From Flammeovirgaceae bacterium UBA5585 (GTDB lineage Bacteria > Bacteroidota > Bacteroidia > Cytophagales > Cyclobacteriaceae): a stretch of 64,000 bases of DNA. Shown in pieces: positions 7,728 through 16,001 of the stretch. The stretch lies in contig DILT01000015.1 of the NCBI GenBank assembly GCA_002425185.1, positions 1 to 64,000 on the forward strand. Direction: 5' to 3'. How positions within the stretch are numbered: position 1 is the stretch's first letter; each line of letters opens with the position of its first letter. The notes under the pieces are model-generated. The model had not been told where the DNA came from. It was given only the letters and a program-made list of their open reading frames with translations, and searched no databases. Both the position numbers and the translations under genes were made by a program.

Positions 7728-8633
7728 ATGAGTCAGTATTACTTAAGTCATTTGCAGGAACTCGAATCAGAAGCTATTTATGTTATCCGCGAAGTGGTGG
7801 CTCAATTCGAAAAGCCAGCGTTGCTCTTCTCGGGTGGAAAAGATTCCATTGTGTTGGCATATTTATCACGCAAAGCATTTTACCCGGCACGTATTCCCTT
7901 TCCACTAGTGCATATCGACACAGGGCACAATTTTCCGGAAACTATGGAGTACCGCGATTGGCTGATCAGCGAATTAGGTGTTCAACTGATTGTGGGTTCT
8001 GTTCAGGAAAGCATTGACAAAGGAAGGGTTAAGGAAGAAACCGGATACAACGCCAGCCGTAATGCCTTACAAACGGTAACGTTACTGGACACGATAGAAA
8101 AACATAAATATGATGCCGCCATGGGCGGGGCACGCAGAGATGAAGAAAAGGCCCGGGCCAAAGAGCGTTTTTTCTCGCACCGCGATGAGTTTGGTCAGTG
8201 GGATCCTAAAAATCAGCGCCCAGAGTTGTGGAACATTTTCAACGGAAGGAAAAACCAGGGTGAACACTTTCGCGTGTTCCCAATTTCAAACTGGACAGAG
8301 ATGGATGTGTGGCAGTATTTGTATACGGAGAACATTCCAATACCCAAGTTGTATTACGCTCATGAACGCGAAGTGATAGCGAGGGATGGTACGTTGCTGT
8401 CAACGTCACCCTGGCTTAAGCTGAAACCGGATGAAAAGCCAATGATAAAACGCGTGCGTTTTAGAACCTGTGGCGACATGCCGATTACCGGGGCTGTGGA
8501 GTCTGATGCCGATACGATGGAAAAAATTATAGCCGAAGTAGCCGCTTCGCGCAAAACCGAACGCGGCACACGGGCCGATGATAAGCGGGGCGAGACAGCT
8601 ATGGAGGACAGGAAGAAGTCGGGGTATTTTTAG
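7728..8633 (+). CDS. cysD: Sulfate adenylyltransferase subunit 2
   Basis: A 301-residue ATP-pyrophosphatase-type subunit of ATP sulfurylase, which makes APS from ATP and sulfate. The PP-motif SGGKDS is at residues 35-40. IDTGHNFPET, GGARRDEEKARAKER and PISNWTEMDVWQYL are all diagnostic. ATG 7728 is chosen because the family begins just there (MSQYYLSHLQELESEAIYV); the open frame extends upstream inside cysC, but that part has no homology character. It works with CysN, whose GTPase activity drives the reaction. Confidence 0.96.
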   Translation: MSQYYLSHLQELESEAIYVIREVVAQFEKPALLFSGGKDSIVLAYLSRKAFYPARIPFPLVHIDTGHNFPETMEYRDWLISELGVQLIVGSVQESIDKGRVKEETGYNASRNALQTVTLLDTIEKHKYDAAMGGARRDEEKARAKERFFSHRDEFGQWDPKNQRPELWNIFNGRKNQGEHFRVFPISNWTEMDVWQYLYTENIPIPKLYYAHEREVIARDGTLLSTSPWLKLKPDEKPMIKRVRFRTCGDMPITGAVESDADTMEKIIAEVAASRKTERGTRADDKRGETAMEDRKKSGYF

Positions 8634-8642
8634 AATGGTTCT

Positions 8643-8722
8643 TAGTTGTTCGTTGTTGGTTATTCGCGAAGTAGTGAAACCAGTATAGATCGAACAACTA
8701 TTAACCAATAACCAACAACGAA
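8643..8722. repeat. Nested inverted repeats in the cysD-cysN gap
   Basis: Two perfect inverted repeats overlap at their arms. TAGTTGTTCG (8643-8652) pairs with CGAACAACTA (8691-8700), and a 16-base arm at 8649-8664 (starting TTCGTTGTTGG) pairs with 8707-8722. Both cannot form fully at once. AATAACCAACAAC from the right arm recurs directly before cysC at about 7082-7094. Confidence 0.75.
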
Positions 8723-8724
8723 TT

Positions 8725-9969
8725 ATGAATCAACTACTACGTTTCACTACAGCAGGAAGTGTCGATGATGGCAAAAGCACGTTAATCGGGCGATTGTTAT
8801 ATGACAGCAAATCCATCTTTGAGGATCAGTTGGAAGCTGTAACAGCATCGAGCGCAAAGAAAGGCTTTGATTATGTTGACTTATCGTTGCTTACCGATGG
8901 GTTGAAGTCCGAACGGGAGCAAGGCATTACCATTGACGTGGCCTACCGCTACTTCGCCACGCCAAAACGTAAATTTATTATTGCTGACACACCCGGGCAT
9001 ATTCAGTACACCCGAAACATGGTAACGGGAGCCTCTACAGCAAACCTCGCATTGATTTTAATAGATGCGCGCAAGGGATTAATCGAACAAACGTTCCGGC
9101 ACTCATTTATTGCATCGCTTTTAAAAATTCCCCATGTGATTGTGTGTGTGAATAAAATGGACCTGGTGAATTATGATGAGAAGGTGTTTGATAAAATTGT
9201 ACAAGACTATAAAGCATTCTCCTCCAAGCTTGAAGTTTCTGATATTCAGTTTGTGCCCATCAGCGCACTGAATGGCGATAACGTGGTGAACCGCTCGGAT
9301 AATATGCACTGGTACCAGGGCGCTACGTTATTACACATGCTGGAGTCTGTTCATATTGAAAGCGATTACAATCATATCGACAGCAGGTTTCCGGTGCAGT
9401 ATGTTGTCCGCCCGCAGACCAATGAGCATCAGGATTTCAGAGGCTATGCCGGCAGGGTGGCCGGAGGAATTTTCCGGCCGGGCGATGAAGTGCTTGTGTT
9501 GCCCTCCGGGTTCACTTCAAAAATCAAAACGATTGAGGTGAATGGTGAGAAACTAAATGAAGCATTTGCGCCCATGTCGGTGATTATTACCCTTGAAGAT
9601 GAAATTGATATCAGTCGTGGCGACATCATTTCCAAACCGAATAACCAACCTGAGGTGGCGCAGGATATTGATGTGATGTTATGCTGGATGAATCAACGTT
9701 CGGTAAACCTGAATTCAAAATTTTATGTTCGCCACACCACGCACGAAACCCGTGGTGTCTTAAAAGAAATACAGTACAAGTTGGATATCAATTCGTTGCA
9801 GCGCGTAGAGGGGGTAGAGCAATTGGTGATGAACGATATCGCGCGGGTAAAGCTTCGCACAGCAAAACCCTTATCGTTTGACAGCTACCGCAAGAACCGG
9901 ATAACCGGAAGTTTGATTTTGGTTGATGAGGGAACAAATGAAACGGTGGCTGCGGGGATGATTGTGTAG
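8725..9969 (+). CDS. cysN: Sulfate adenylyltransferase subunit 1 (GTPase)
   Basis: A 414-residue EF-Tu-like GTPase that couples GTP hydrolysis to APS synthesis by CysD. G1 is GSVDDGKST (residues 11-19), the switch region contains SEREQGITIDVAYRYF, G3 is DTPGH (88-92) and G4 is NKMD (143-146). Two EF-Tu-type beta-barrel domains follow from about residue 215. The length matches stand-alone CysN and not the longer CysN-CysC fusions, which agrees with the separate cysC upstream. It lies 91 bases after cysD, and the gap is filled by inverted repeats. Confidence 0.96.
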   Translation: MNQLLRFTTAGSVDDGKSTLIGRLLYDSKSIFEDQLEAVTASSAKKGFDYVDLSLLTDGLKSEREQGITIDVAYRYFATPKRKFIIADTPGHIQYTRNMVTGASTANLALILIDARKGLIEQTFRHSFIASLLKIPHVIVCVNKMDLVNYDEKVFDKIVQDYKAFSSKLEVSDIQFVPISALNGDNVVNRSDNMHWYQGATLLHMLESVHIESDYNHIDSRFPVQYVVRPQTNEHQDFRGYAGRVAGGIFRPGDEVLVLPSGFTSKIKTIEVNGEKLNEAFAPMSVIITLEDEIDISRGDIISKPNNQPEVAQDIDVMLCWMNQRSVNLNSKFYVRHTTHETRGVLKEIQYKLDINSLQRVEGVEQLVMNDIARVKLRTAKPLSFDSYRKNRITGSLILVDEGTNETVAAGMIV

Positions 9970-10031
9970 AAGTTACCGGTCTCCGGTCACAGGCAACTGG
10001 AGACATGCAACCGGCAGCAGAAAATTAAAAT

Positions 10032-10790
10032 ATGGATTATAAGAGACAATTAGAAAAAAGCATCCTCGCTTCTGAATTAGCATGCAAGGAGATACTGAAA
10101 GTTTATCACTCCAATGATTTTCAAGCCGAATCGAAAGATGATAAATCACCGTTAACCCTTGCCGATAAGCGTGCGCACACCGCCATTGTTTCTGTACTCA
10201 AAGAAACGGGTTTGCCCATTCTTAGTGAAGAAGGAAAAAAGATCACCTATGAAGAGCGAAAGCAATGGGATTATTTCTGGATGGTCGATCCGCTTGACGG
10301 CACCAAAGAATTTTTAAAACGCAATGGAGAATTCACGGTAAACATTGCCCTTATCCATAAGCAAAAACCGATACTTGGCGTTGTAGCCGTTCCGGTAAGT
10401 GGTGATGTATTTTATGCTGCAGAAGGAAAAGCTTTCCTGAAGCGAAATGGACAAACTATTACTTTGCCAAAGCGATCTCCGGTTTCTTTATCGCAAAATG
10501 GTTTACGTATTGTGGCTTCGCGTTCACACATGAGTCCGGAGACCCTGGATTTTATAAATTCATTGAAGGAACCTTCATTGGTTTCGAAAGGCAGCTCTTT
10601 GAAATTCATGTTATTAGCTGAAGGACTGGCTGATGTTTACCCACGTTTTGCTCCAACTATGGAGTGGGACACGGCTGCCGCCCATGCTATTGTGAATGCT
10701 GTGGGGGTTTCGGTGAAACAGAAGGATACGGATAAGGAGTTGATGTATAATAAAGAGGATTTACTCAATCCGCATTTCAATTGTTACTGA
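10032..10790 (+). CDS. cysQ: 3'(2'),5'-bisphosphate nucleotidase
   Basis: A 252-residue inositol-monophosphatase-fold enzyme that hydrolyses 3'-phosphoadenosine 5'-phosphate (PAP) to AMP, removing the by-product of PAPS-dependent reactions. Metal ligands are visible: SEEGK (Glu66, Glu67), DPLDGT (86-91), and PTMEWDTAAAHAIV near the C-terminus. It completes a PAPS production and PAP recycling set with cysC, cysD and cysN. The 62-base gap after cysN contains an imperfect GGTCTCC/GGAGAC inverted repeat. Confidence 0.93.
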   Translation: MDYKRQLEKSILASELACKEILKVYHSNDFQAESKDDKSPLTLADKRAHTAIVSVLKETGLPILSEEGKKITYEERKQWDYFWMVDPLDGTKEFLKRNGEFTVNIALIHKQKPILGVVAVPVSGDVFYAAEGKAFLKRNGQTITLPKRSPVSLSQNGLRIVASRSHMSPETLDFINSLKEPSLVSKGSSLKFMLLAEGLADVYPRFAPTMEWDTAAAHAIVNAVGVSVKQKDTDKELMYNKEDLLNPHFNCY

Positions 10791-10830
10791 TTAATAACTA
10801 AGTTGCCGGGGTTTTAATCAATCAGCTAAA

Positions 10831-11820
10831 ATGTTAAAGCAAAGAGTCCTCATTACCGGTGGAGCCGGTTTCCTTGGCTCCCATTTATGCGATAGGTTCA
10901 TCAAAGAGGGATTTCATGTGATTGCCATGGATAACCTCATTACCGGTGACCTGAGAAACATCGAACACCTGTTCAAGCATCCGGATTTTGAGTTTTACCA
11001 TCACGATGTATCCACCTTTGTGCATGTGCCCGGTGAACTGCATTATATTCTGCACTTTGCCTCACCGGCAAGCCCTATTGATTACCTGAAAATACCCATT
11101 CAAACCTTAAAGGTAGGGTCGCTTGGGATTCATAACCTGTTGGGATTGGCGCGCGTGAAAAAATCAAGAATACTGATTGCCTCTACGTCAGAAGTATATG
11201 GCGATCCATTGGTTCATCCTCAACCGGAAGAATACTATGGTAACGTAAATCCGGTTGGTCCGCGTGGGGTGTATGATGAAGCCAAACGCTTTCAGGAAGC
11301 GATGACGATGGCGTACCACACCTATCACGATCTGGACACCCGAATTGTGCGCATATTCAATACCTATGGGCCGCGTATGCGCCTGAATGATGGTCGCGTG
11401 TTGCCCGCTTTTATCGGTCAGGCGTTGCGCGGTGAAGACTTAACCGTTTTTGGCGATGGCTCACAAACACGTTCGTTCTGTTATGTGGATGATGAGGTGG
11501 ATGGTATTTACCGGCTGTTGATGTCGGACTATCATTTGCCAATGAATATCGGCAACCCGGATGAGATCACGATACTGGAATTTGCCCAGGAGATAATCAA
11601 GCTCACTGGAACCAGTCAAAAAATTATCACCCAACCCCTTCCTAAAGACGATCCGAAACAACGCCAGCCCGACATTACCAAGGCTAAAGCTATTTTGGGT
11701 TGGGAGCCCAAAGTGTCGCGCGCAGAGGGTTTGAAGATTACCTATGAATACTTTAAATCCCTGCCCAGAGAGATTCTCTTTGAACGGGATTATAAGAATT
11801 TTGAGAAGTATATCAGATAA
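10831..11820 (+). CDS. uxs: UDP-glucuronate decarboxylase (UDP-xylose synthase)
   Basis: A 329-residue extended short-chain dehydrogenase. The NAD-binding motif GGAGFLGS spans residues 10-17. ASTSEVYGDP holds the catalytic serine, and Y148-D-E-A-K152 is the YxxxK pair. The sequence NPVGPRGVYDEAKRFQEA is the signature of UDP-glucuronate decarboxylases, and RIFNTYGPRM and GDGSQTRSFCYVDD also fit. It supplies UDP-xylose for the polysaccharide genes downstream and marks the left end of that cluster. UDP-glucuronate must come from elsewhere, since no UDP-glucose dehydrogenase is present here. Confidence 0.9.
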   Translation: MLKQRVLITGGAGFLGSHLCDRFIKEGFHVIAMDNLITGDLRNIEHLFKHPDFEFYHHDVSTFVHVPGELHYILHFASPASPIDYLKIPIQTLKVGSLGIHNLLGLARVKKSRILIASTSEVYGDPLVHPQPEEYYGNVNPVGPRGVYDEAKRFQEAMTMAYHTYHDLDTRIVRIFNTYGPRMRLNDGRVLPAFIGQALRGEDLTVFGDGSQTRSFCYVDDEVDGIYRLLMSDYHLPMNIGNPDEITILEFAQEIIKLTGTSQKIITQPLPKDDPKQRQPDITKAKAILGWEPKVSRAEGLKITYEYFKSLPREILFERDYKNFEKYIR

Positions 11821-11845
11821 GTCAATCTTCTGAAATCTTAGCTGA

Positions 11846-12346
11846 ATGACCGTTGAAAAGAACTGGTATGTTTTCTATACTAAAAGCCGCCATGAGAAAA
11901 AGGTGAGGGATCTTCTGCAACGAAGAGGATTTGAGGTTTTCTTACCTATGCAAAAAGTAATGCGGCAATGGAGCGACCGTAAAAAGAAAGTTGAAGTACC
12001 GCTTTTCAACTCGTACATCTTCGTATTAACCGTTCCTCCTTTTGTGCAGGATGTGCTGCAAGTACCCGGTGTTGCCTGGGCTATAAGGCACAATGGCAAA
12101 CCAGCAATTTTACGGGATAAGGAATACAAAACGATACAACGGTTTTTGGAAACAGGATTATCGATAGAGATCCTTCCCGCAGCTGATGTTGAAGAAGGAG
12201 ATTGGGTTAAGGTGATGGATGGCTCTCTAAAGGGAGCAGTGGGGCAGGTGGCCTCTAAAAATCCGGGTAGGTTTATGGTATTGCTGGAAGCTATTGGCCA
12301 GGTTATGCGCGTGGAAATTGCGCCTGAGTTGCTTAAAAAGATATAA
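11846..12346 (+). CDS. UpxY-like NusG-family transcription antiterminator
   Basis: A 166-residue protein. Residues about 5-95 form an NGN domain (NWYVFYTKSRHEKKVRDLL, then GFEVFLPMQ and VPLFNSYIFV). Residues about 105-165 form a KOW-like domain (VEEGDWVKVMDGSLKGAVGQV). In Bacteroides, UpxY proteins heading capsule loci let RNA polymerase read through terminators in their own operons. The position here, just ahead of the polysaccharide cluster and directly followed by a hairpin with a T-run (12350-12389), fits that role. Specificity and binding site are inferred, not seen. Confidence 0.88.
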   Translation: MTVEKNWYVFYTKSRHEKKVRDLLQRRGFEVFLPMQKVMRQWSDRKKKVEVPLFNSYIFVLTVPPFVQDVLQVPGVAWAIRHNGKPAILRDKEYKTIQRFLETGLSIEILPAADVEEGDWVKVMDGSLKGAVGQVASKNPGRFMVLLEAIGQVMRVEIAPELLKKI

Positions 12347-12349
12347 TTT

Positions 12350-12389
12350 ATGAGTAATTTATTTACTCATTATTGTCATTTTTTTTTAC
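12350..12389 (+). terminator. Hairpin with T-run after the UpxY-like gene (possible antitermination target)
   Basis: ATGAGTAA (12350-12357) pairs with TTACTCAT (12363-12370) around a 5-base loop, followed by TATTGTCA and then a run of nine T (12379-12387). The T-run begins 8 bases after the stem, so it is an imperfect intrinsic terminator. Confidence 0.45.
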
Positions 12390-12398
12390 CTTTACTCC

Positions 12399-12944
12399 AT
12401 GCTGGAAACCCTGATTACCTCCAAAACCAGGTTGAAGATGCTGCTCAAGTTCTTCTCCAACAGCCATTCTTCGGCCTATCTGAGGGAAATGGCCAAGGAG
12501 TTTGGAGAGTCAACCAATTCCATCCGGCATGAGCTTAATAATCTATCGCAAGCAGGATACCTGATTGCCCGGGAAGAGGGTCGTTCCATATATTATAGTG
12601 CCAATACAAAACACCCGCTTTATCCTGAAATCAAAACGCTTATTCATAAATACCTGGGTATTGATAAAATACTGGACAACATTATTCACAAAGTGTTGAC
12701 CCGGTTGGGAACACTGAAAGAAGCCTTTATTACCGGTGATTATGCAGAGGGACGGGATTCCGGAATAATTGACCTGGTGATGGTAGGGGATATTGATCAA
12801 TCCTACCTTCAGGAATGTGTTGTTAAAGCGGAAAAATTGATTCAGCGAAGAGTTCGCACGCTCGTGTTAAGCGAGTATGAATTTGAGCAAAATAGAAAGC
12901 AGCTTAAGTCTGACAAAGCGATTTTGCTTTGGCGGGCAGAGTAA
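12399..12944 (+). CDS. Winged-helix regulator with a nucleotidyltransferase-like C-terminal domain
   Basis: A 181-residue protein. Residues about 5-75 form an ArsR-like winged helix (SNSHSSAYLREMAKEFGEST recognition region, then LSQAGYLIAREEGRSIYYS wing). Residues about 100-181 resemble the minimal nucleotidyltransferase fold (AFITGDYAEGRDSGIIDLVMVGD), but the usual G-S motif reads GDYAEG and the D-x-D reads IIDLV, so catalysis is doubtful. Proteins of this two-part plan occur near the start of Bacteroidota polysaccharide loci. With the UpxY-like protein it probably controls the downstream cluster. The frame beginning at 12350 on this strand overlaps the hairpin and is not coding. Confidence 0.75.
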   Translation: MLETLITSKTRLKMLLKFFSNSHSSAYLREMAKEFGESTNSIRHELNNLSQAGYLIAREEGRSIYYSANTKHPLYPEIKTLIHKYLGIDKILDNIIHKVLTRLGTLKEAFITGDYAEGRDSGIIDLVMVGDIDQSYLQECVVKAEKLIQRRVRTLVLSEYEFEQNRKQLKSDKAILLWRAE

Positions 12945-13049
12945 CCCTGTAATACCAGGTTTTGACCTTTCGATAATGCCTGCTCTTCTCTTATGGGACT
13001 GAGGAGGCGAAGCTGTAGTAATACCTTACGCATAAGTTCATTCATAACA

Positions 13050-14018
13050 GTGAGACAAAAAATTTTTATAGCTGGACATCGTGGAATGGTTGGCTCGGCT
13101 ATTTGGCGTTTGCTTGAGCAAAAATCATGTTACGAGCTTATTGGTCGTACAAGTGCTGAACTAGACTTGAGAAATCAATCTGCAGTTTATCAATTCATTG
13201 TGAAGGAAAAGCCACAGGTAATTATTAATGCAGCAGCAAGAGTGGGAGGAATTCTGGCAAATGATTCTTTTCCATATGAGTTTCTTATGGAAAATATGCT
13301 CATTCAAAATAGTCTTATTCAGGCTGCAGTTGAGTGCAACGTTCCTAAATTTATATTTCTAGGCAGTTCTTGTATTTATCCCAAGTTTGCACAACAACCT
13401 TTAAGGGAAGAATATATATTAACAGGTGCGCTAGAACCAACAAATGAGTGGTACGCAATTGCAAAGATTGCTGGTGTAAAAACAATAGAGGCCTTGCGAA
13501 AGGAGTATAGGTTGGATTATGTTAGCTTAATGCCCACAAACCTTTATGGACCTTTTGATAATTTTGATCTTTATACCTCTCATGTTATTCCTGCAATACT
13601 CAGAAAGTTCCATGAAGCGAAAATAAATTGTGGTCCTGTAAATCTTTGGGGGAGTGGTCTGCCCTTGCGAGAATTTCTTTACGTTGACGACTTAGCTAAT
13701 GCAGTTCATTTTGTAATAGAAAATAAAATGAAGGAACATTTGTATAATGTGGGAGTAGGTTGGGATTTGTCCATTAACGAACTCGCATTGTTAATTCAAA
13801 AAATAGTAGGTCATCATGGGAAAATTATATGGGATACATCAAAGCCAGATGGTACACCCCGTAAACTGATGGATATTAGCAAATTAACTCAAGCAGGATG
13901 GCGTGCTTCCGTTTCCCTTGAAAAAGGACTACAATTAACCTATGAATGGTTCTTGAATAATTCAGATAAGGTTAGAGAAAGAAAAATTGAATCTTTTCGA
14001 AATACAGGACCAGAATAA
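13050..14018 (+). CDS. fcl: GDP-L-fucose synthase
   Basis: About 322 residues from GTG 13050, where the family N-terminus begins (VRQKIFIAGHRGMVGSAIW). It is an NADPH-dependent epimerase/reductase that turns GDP-4-keto-6-deoxymannose into GDP-L-fucose. Visible motifs are GHRGMVGS (residues 9-16), INAAARVGGI, FLGSSCIYP (catalytic serine), EWYAIAK (YxxxK) and GSGLPLREFLYVDD. Base composition drops noticeably from here and AT-rich codons dominate, unlike the cys and uxs genes before it, which suggests separate acquisition. The next gene follows without a gap. Confidence 0.93.
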   Translation: MRQKIFIAGHRGMVGSAIWRLLEQKSCYELIGRTSAELDLRNQSAVYQFIVKEKPQVIINAAARVGGILANDSFPYEFLMENMLIQNSLIQAAVECNVPKFIFLGSSCIYPKFAQQPLREEYILTGALEPTNEWYAIAKIAGVKTIEALRKEYRLDYVSLMPTNLYGPFDNFDLYTSHVIPAILRKFHEAKINCGPVNLWGSGLPLREFLYVDDLANAVHFVIENKMKEHLYNVGVGWDLSINELALLIQKIVGHHGKIIWDTSKPDGTPRKLMDISKLTQAGWRASVSLEKGLQLTYEWFLNNSDKVRERKIESFRNTGPE

Positions 14019-15137
14019 ATGAAAACAGCATTAATTACCGGCATTACAGGGCAGGATGGAGCTTATTTAGCTGAATTTCTGCTTAAGAAGGGATACAAAG
14101 TACACGGTATAAAGAGACGTTCCTCTCTTTTCAATACCGATAGGATTGATCATTTGTATCAGGATCCTCACGATCCATCACCCAACTTAAAATTGCATTA
14201 CGGGGATTTGACAGACTCTATGAATATTACCCGTATTATACAAGAGACGAAACCTGATGAAATCTATCATTTAGGTGCAATGAGCCATGTCCGGGTGAGT
14301 TTTGAATTACCAGAATATGTTGCAAATACAGATGCTTTGGGCACTTTACGAATTTTAGAAGCGGTTCGTTTGCTTGGTTTATCCGACACTACAAAAATAT
14401 ATCAGGCATCCACTAGTGAACTTTTTGGCAAAGTACAGGAAACCCCACAGCGGGAATCAACCCCTTTTTATCCCCGCTCCCCCTACGGAGTTGCTAAGCT
14501 TTACGCTTATTGGATTACTGTAAATTATCGTGAAGCCTATAAAATGTTTGCGTGTAATGGGATTCTATTTAATCATGAGTCTCCTTTACGGGGCGAGACT
14601 TTTGTTTCTAGAAAAATAACTCGTGGTGTAGCTCGAATTGTTCTGGGGCTTCAGAAAAAGCTTTATATGGGGAATCTCGATTCTAAACGTGATTGGGGTC
14701 ATGCTCGGGATTATATTGAGGCTATGTTTTTAATTTTGCAACAAAATGAACCAGATGATTATGTTATAGCAACGGGTGTAACAACATCTGTTCGTGATTT
14801 TTTGGTAAGGGCATTTAAAAGAGTCGGCATCTCGCTTGCCTTTCGGGGTCATGGTTTAGAAGAAATAGGTTTTGTTGATAAGATCGATGCCGCAATAGAG
14901 GGTTGCGCGCTGCAGGAAGGTGCTGAGGTAGTTGCAATTGATGATCGGTATTTTCGTCCTACAGAAGTGGATATTTTGTTAGGCGATCCATCAAAATCAA
15001 AGTTGAAGTTAGCTTGGAAACCTCGTTATGATTTACAAACACTTATTGAGGAAATGGTGGATGCTGATATTAACTTAGTGAAGAAAGAAAATCATCTAAG
15101 AAAAGGTGGTTTTAAAATTTTGCACTACTATGAATGA
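14019..15137 (+). CDS. gmd: GDP-mannose 4,6-dehydratase
   Basis: A 372-residue enzyme that makes GDP-4-keto-6-deoxy-D-mannose, the substrate of Fcl. Motifs are TGITGQDGAYLAEFLL (NADP-binding), VHGIKRRSSLFNTDRIDH, STSELFGKVQETPQ (catalytic Thr/Ser and Glu), SPYGVAKLYAYW (YxxxK), FNHESPLRGETFVSRKI and DSKRDWGHARDYIEAM. The start codon immediately follows the fcl stop. The gene order fcl-gmd is the reverse of the E. coli order. Both enzymes give the cluster GDP-fucose; GDP-mannose must be made elsewhere. Confidence 0.96.
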   Translation: MKTALITGITGQDGAYLAEFLLKKGYKVHGIKRRSSLFNTDRIDHLYQDPHDPSPNLKLHYGDLTDSMNITRIIQETKPDEIYHLGAMSHVRVSFELPEYVANTDALGTLRILEAVRLLGLSDTTKIYQASTSELFGKVQETPQRESTPFYPRSPYGVAKLYAYWITVNYREAYKMFACNGILFNHESPLRGETFVSRKITRGVARIVLGLQKKLYMGNLDSKRDWGHARDYIEAMFLILQQNEPDDYVIATGVTTSVRDFLVRAFKRVGISLAFRGHGLEEIGFVDKIDAAIEGCALQEGAEVVAIDDRYFRPTEVDILLGDPSKSKLKLAWKPRYDLQTLIEEMVDADINLVKKENHLRKGGFKILHYYE

Positions 15138-15153
15138 GTGCTGGTGCTGTTTA

Positions 15154-15183
15154 TTGAATTATGGTTCTTTTAGTCTATTTTTG
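15154..15183 (+). promoter_or_regulatory. Bacteroidota-type promoter ahead of the export genes
   Basis: TTG at 15154-15156, a 19-base spacer, then TATTTTTG at 15176-15183 (perfect TAnnTTTG). Transcription would start near 15189, giving a leader of about 18 bases before ATG 15207. It would drive the wza-wzc-ABC exporter operon separately from fcl-gmd. Confidence 0.6.
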
Positions 15184-15206
15184 GAAATTGTACCATTATT
15201 TATTGA

Positions 15207-16001
15207 ATGAAACCTATATACTTTAGTATCCTTATCTTGTGTTTGTGTAGTTCATTACTTTTTTCCTGTATACATAACAAGCGTATTCAGTATTTACAAC
15301 ACAGTTCATCGGAAAGTCAGGTGATTCTTGATTCTGTGCTTCGATCCTATGATATCATTCGGTATGATTATCGTTTACAACCCGAAGATCAGGTTGAAGT
15401 GCGTTTTGAAAGTTTAACGCCCAAGGAGTTTGATTTCTTAAATAACACCATTCAATCTTCAGCTACAACTCCATCAGGTAACCTCCAACTTATCGGTAAA
15501 CTGATTGACCCTGAAGGCACTATACCATTTCCCTTTATTGGGAAAGTACCTTTGGCCGGTAAAACCCTTTTTGAAGCAGAGAGATTTCTTCAGGGGATTG
15601 CCGATGAGTACCTCGATTCTCCAATTGTTAGGATTAGATTACTTAATTTCCGTATAACAGTGTTAGGAGAAGTGTTAAAGGAGGGTACAATACCTTTGGC
15701 TAATAATCGAGTTTCACTATTAGAAGCTATAGGAACGGCTGGTGGTTTAACCGATTTTGCAGCGCGTGATAAAGTAAAAATTGTTCGACAGCATAATGAT
15801 AAGGCTAGCGTTCAGTATATTAATTTATTGGATGAAAAACTTATGACCTCTCCATTTTACTATGTTCATCCAAATGATATTATAATCGTTCCTCCGGTTA
15901 AGGCTCGACCATTTCTGAAGTATTCCCAACAGAATCTGACTTTCCTGGTTACTATCCTTAATCTTGGACTAATAATTCTAACAATCAGTCAATTAAAGTG
16001 A
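15207..16001 (+). CDS. Polysaccharide export outer-membrane lipoprotein (Wza/OPX type)
   Basis: A 264-residue protein with a lipoprotein signal: residues 1-20 are hydrophobic and LLFSC places the lipidated cysteine at 21. Residues about 50-150 are the Poly_export domain (YRLQPEDQVEVRF, then FPFIGKVPLAGKTLFEAE). A soluble ligand-binding beta-grasp domain follows at about 150-215 (RITVLGEVLKEGTIPL, LLEAIGTAGGLTDFAARDKVKIVR). The C-terminus (about 240-262) is hydrophobic, as in Bacteroidota OPX proteins. It would form the outer-membrane exit pore together with the downstream kinase/copolymerase, whose GTG start overlaps its stop by 4 bases. Confidence 0.9.
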   Translation: MKPIYFSILILCLCSSLLFSCIHNKRIQYLQHSSSESQVILDSVLRSYDIIRYDYRLQPEDQVEVRFESLTPKEFDFLNNTIQSSATTPSGNLQLIGKLIDPEGTIPFPFIGKVPLAGKTLFEAERFLQGIADEYLDSPIVRIRLLNFRITVLGEVLKEGTIPLANNRVSLLEAIGTAGGLTDFAARDKVKIVRQHNDKASVQYINLLDEKLMTSPFYYVHPNDIIIVPPVKARPFLKYSQQNLTFLVTILNLGLIILTISQLK

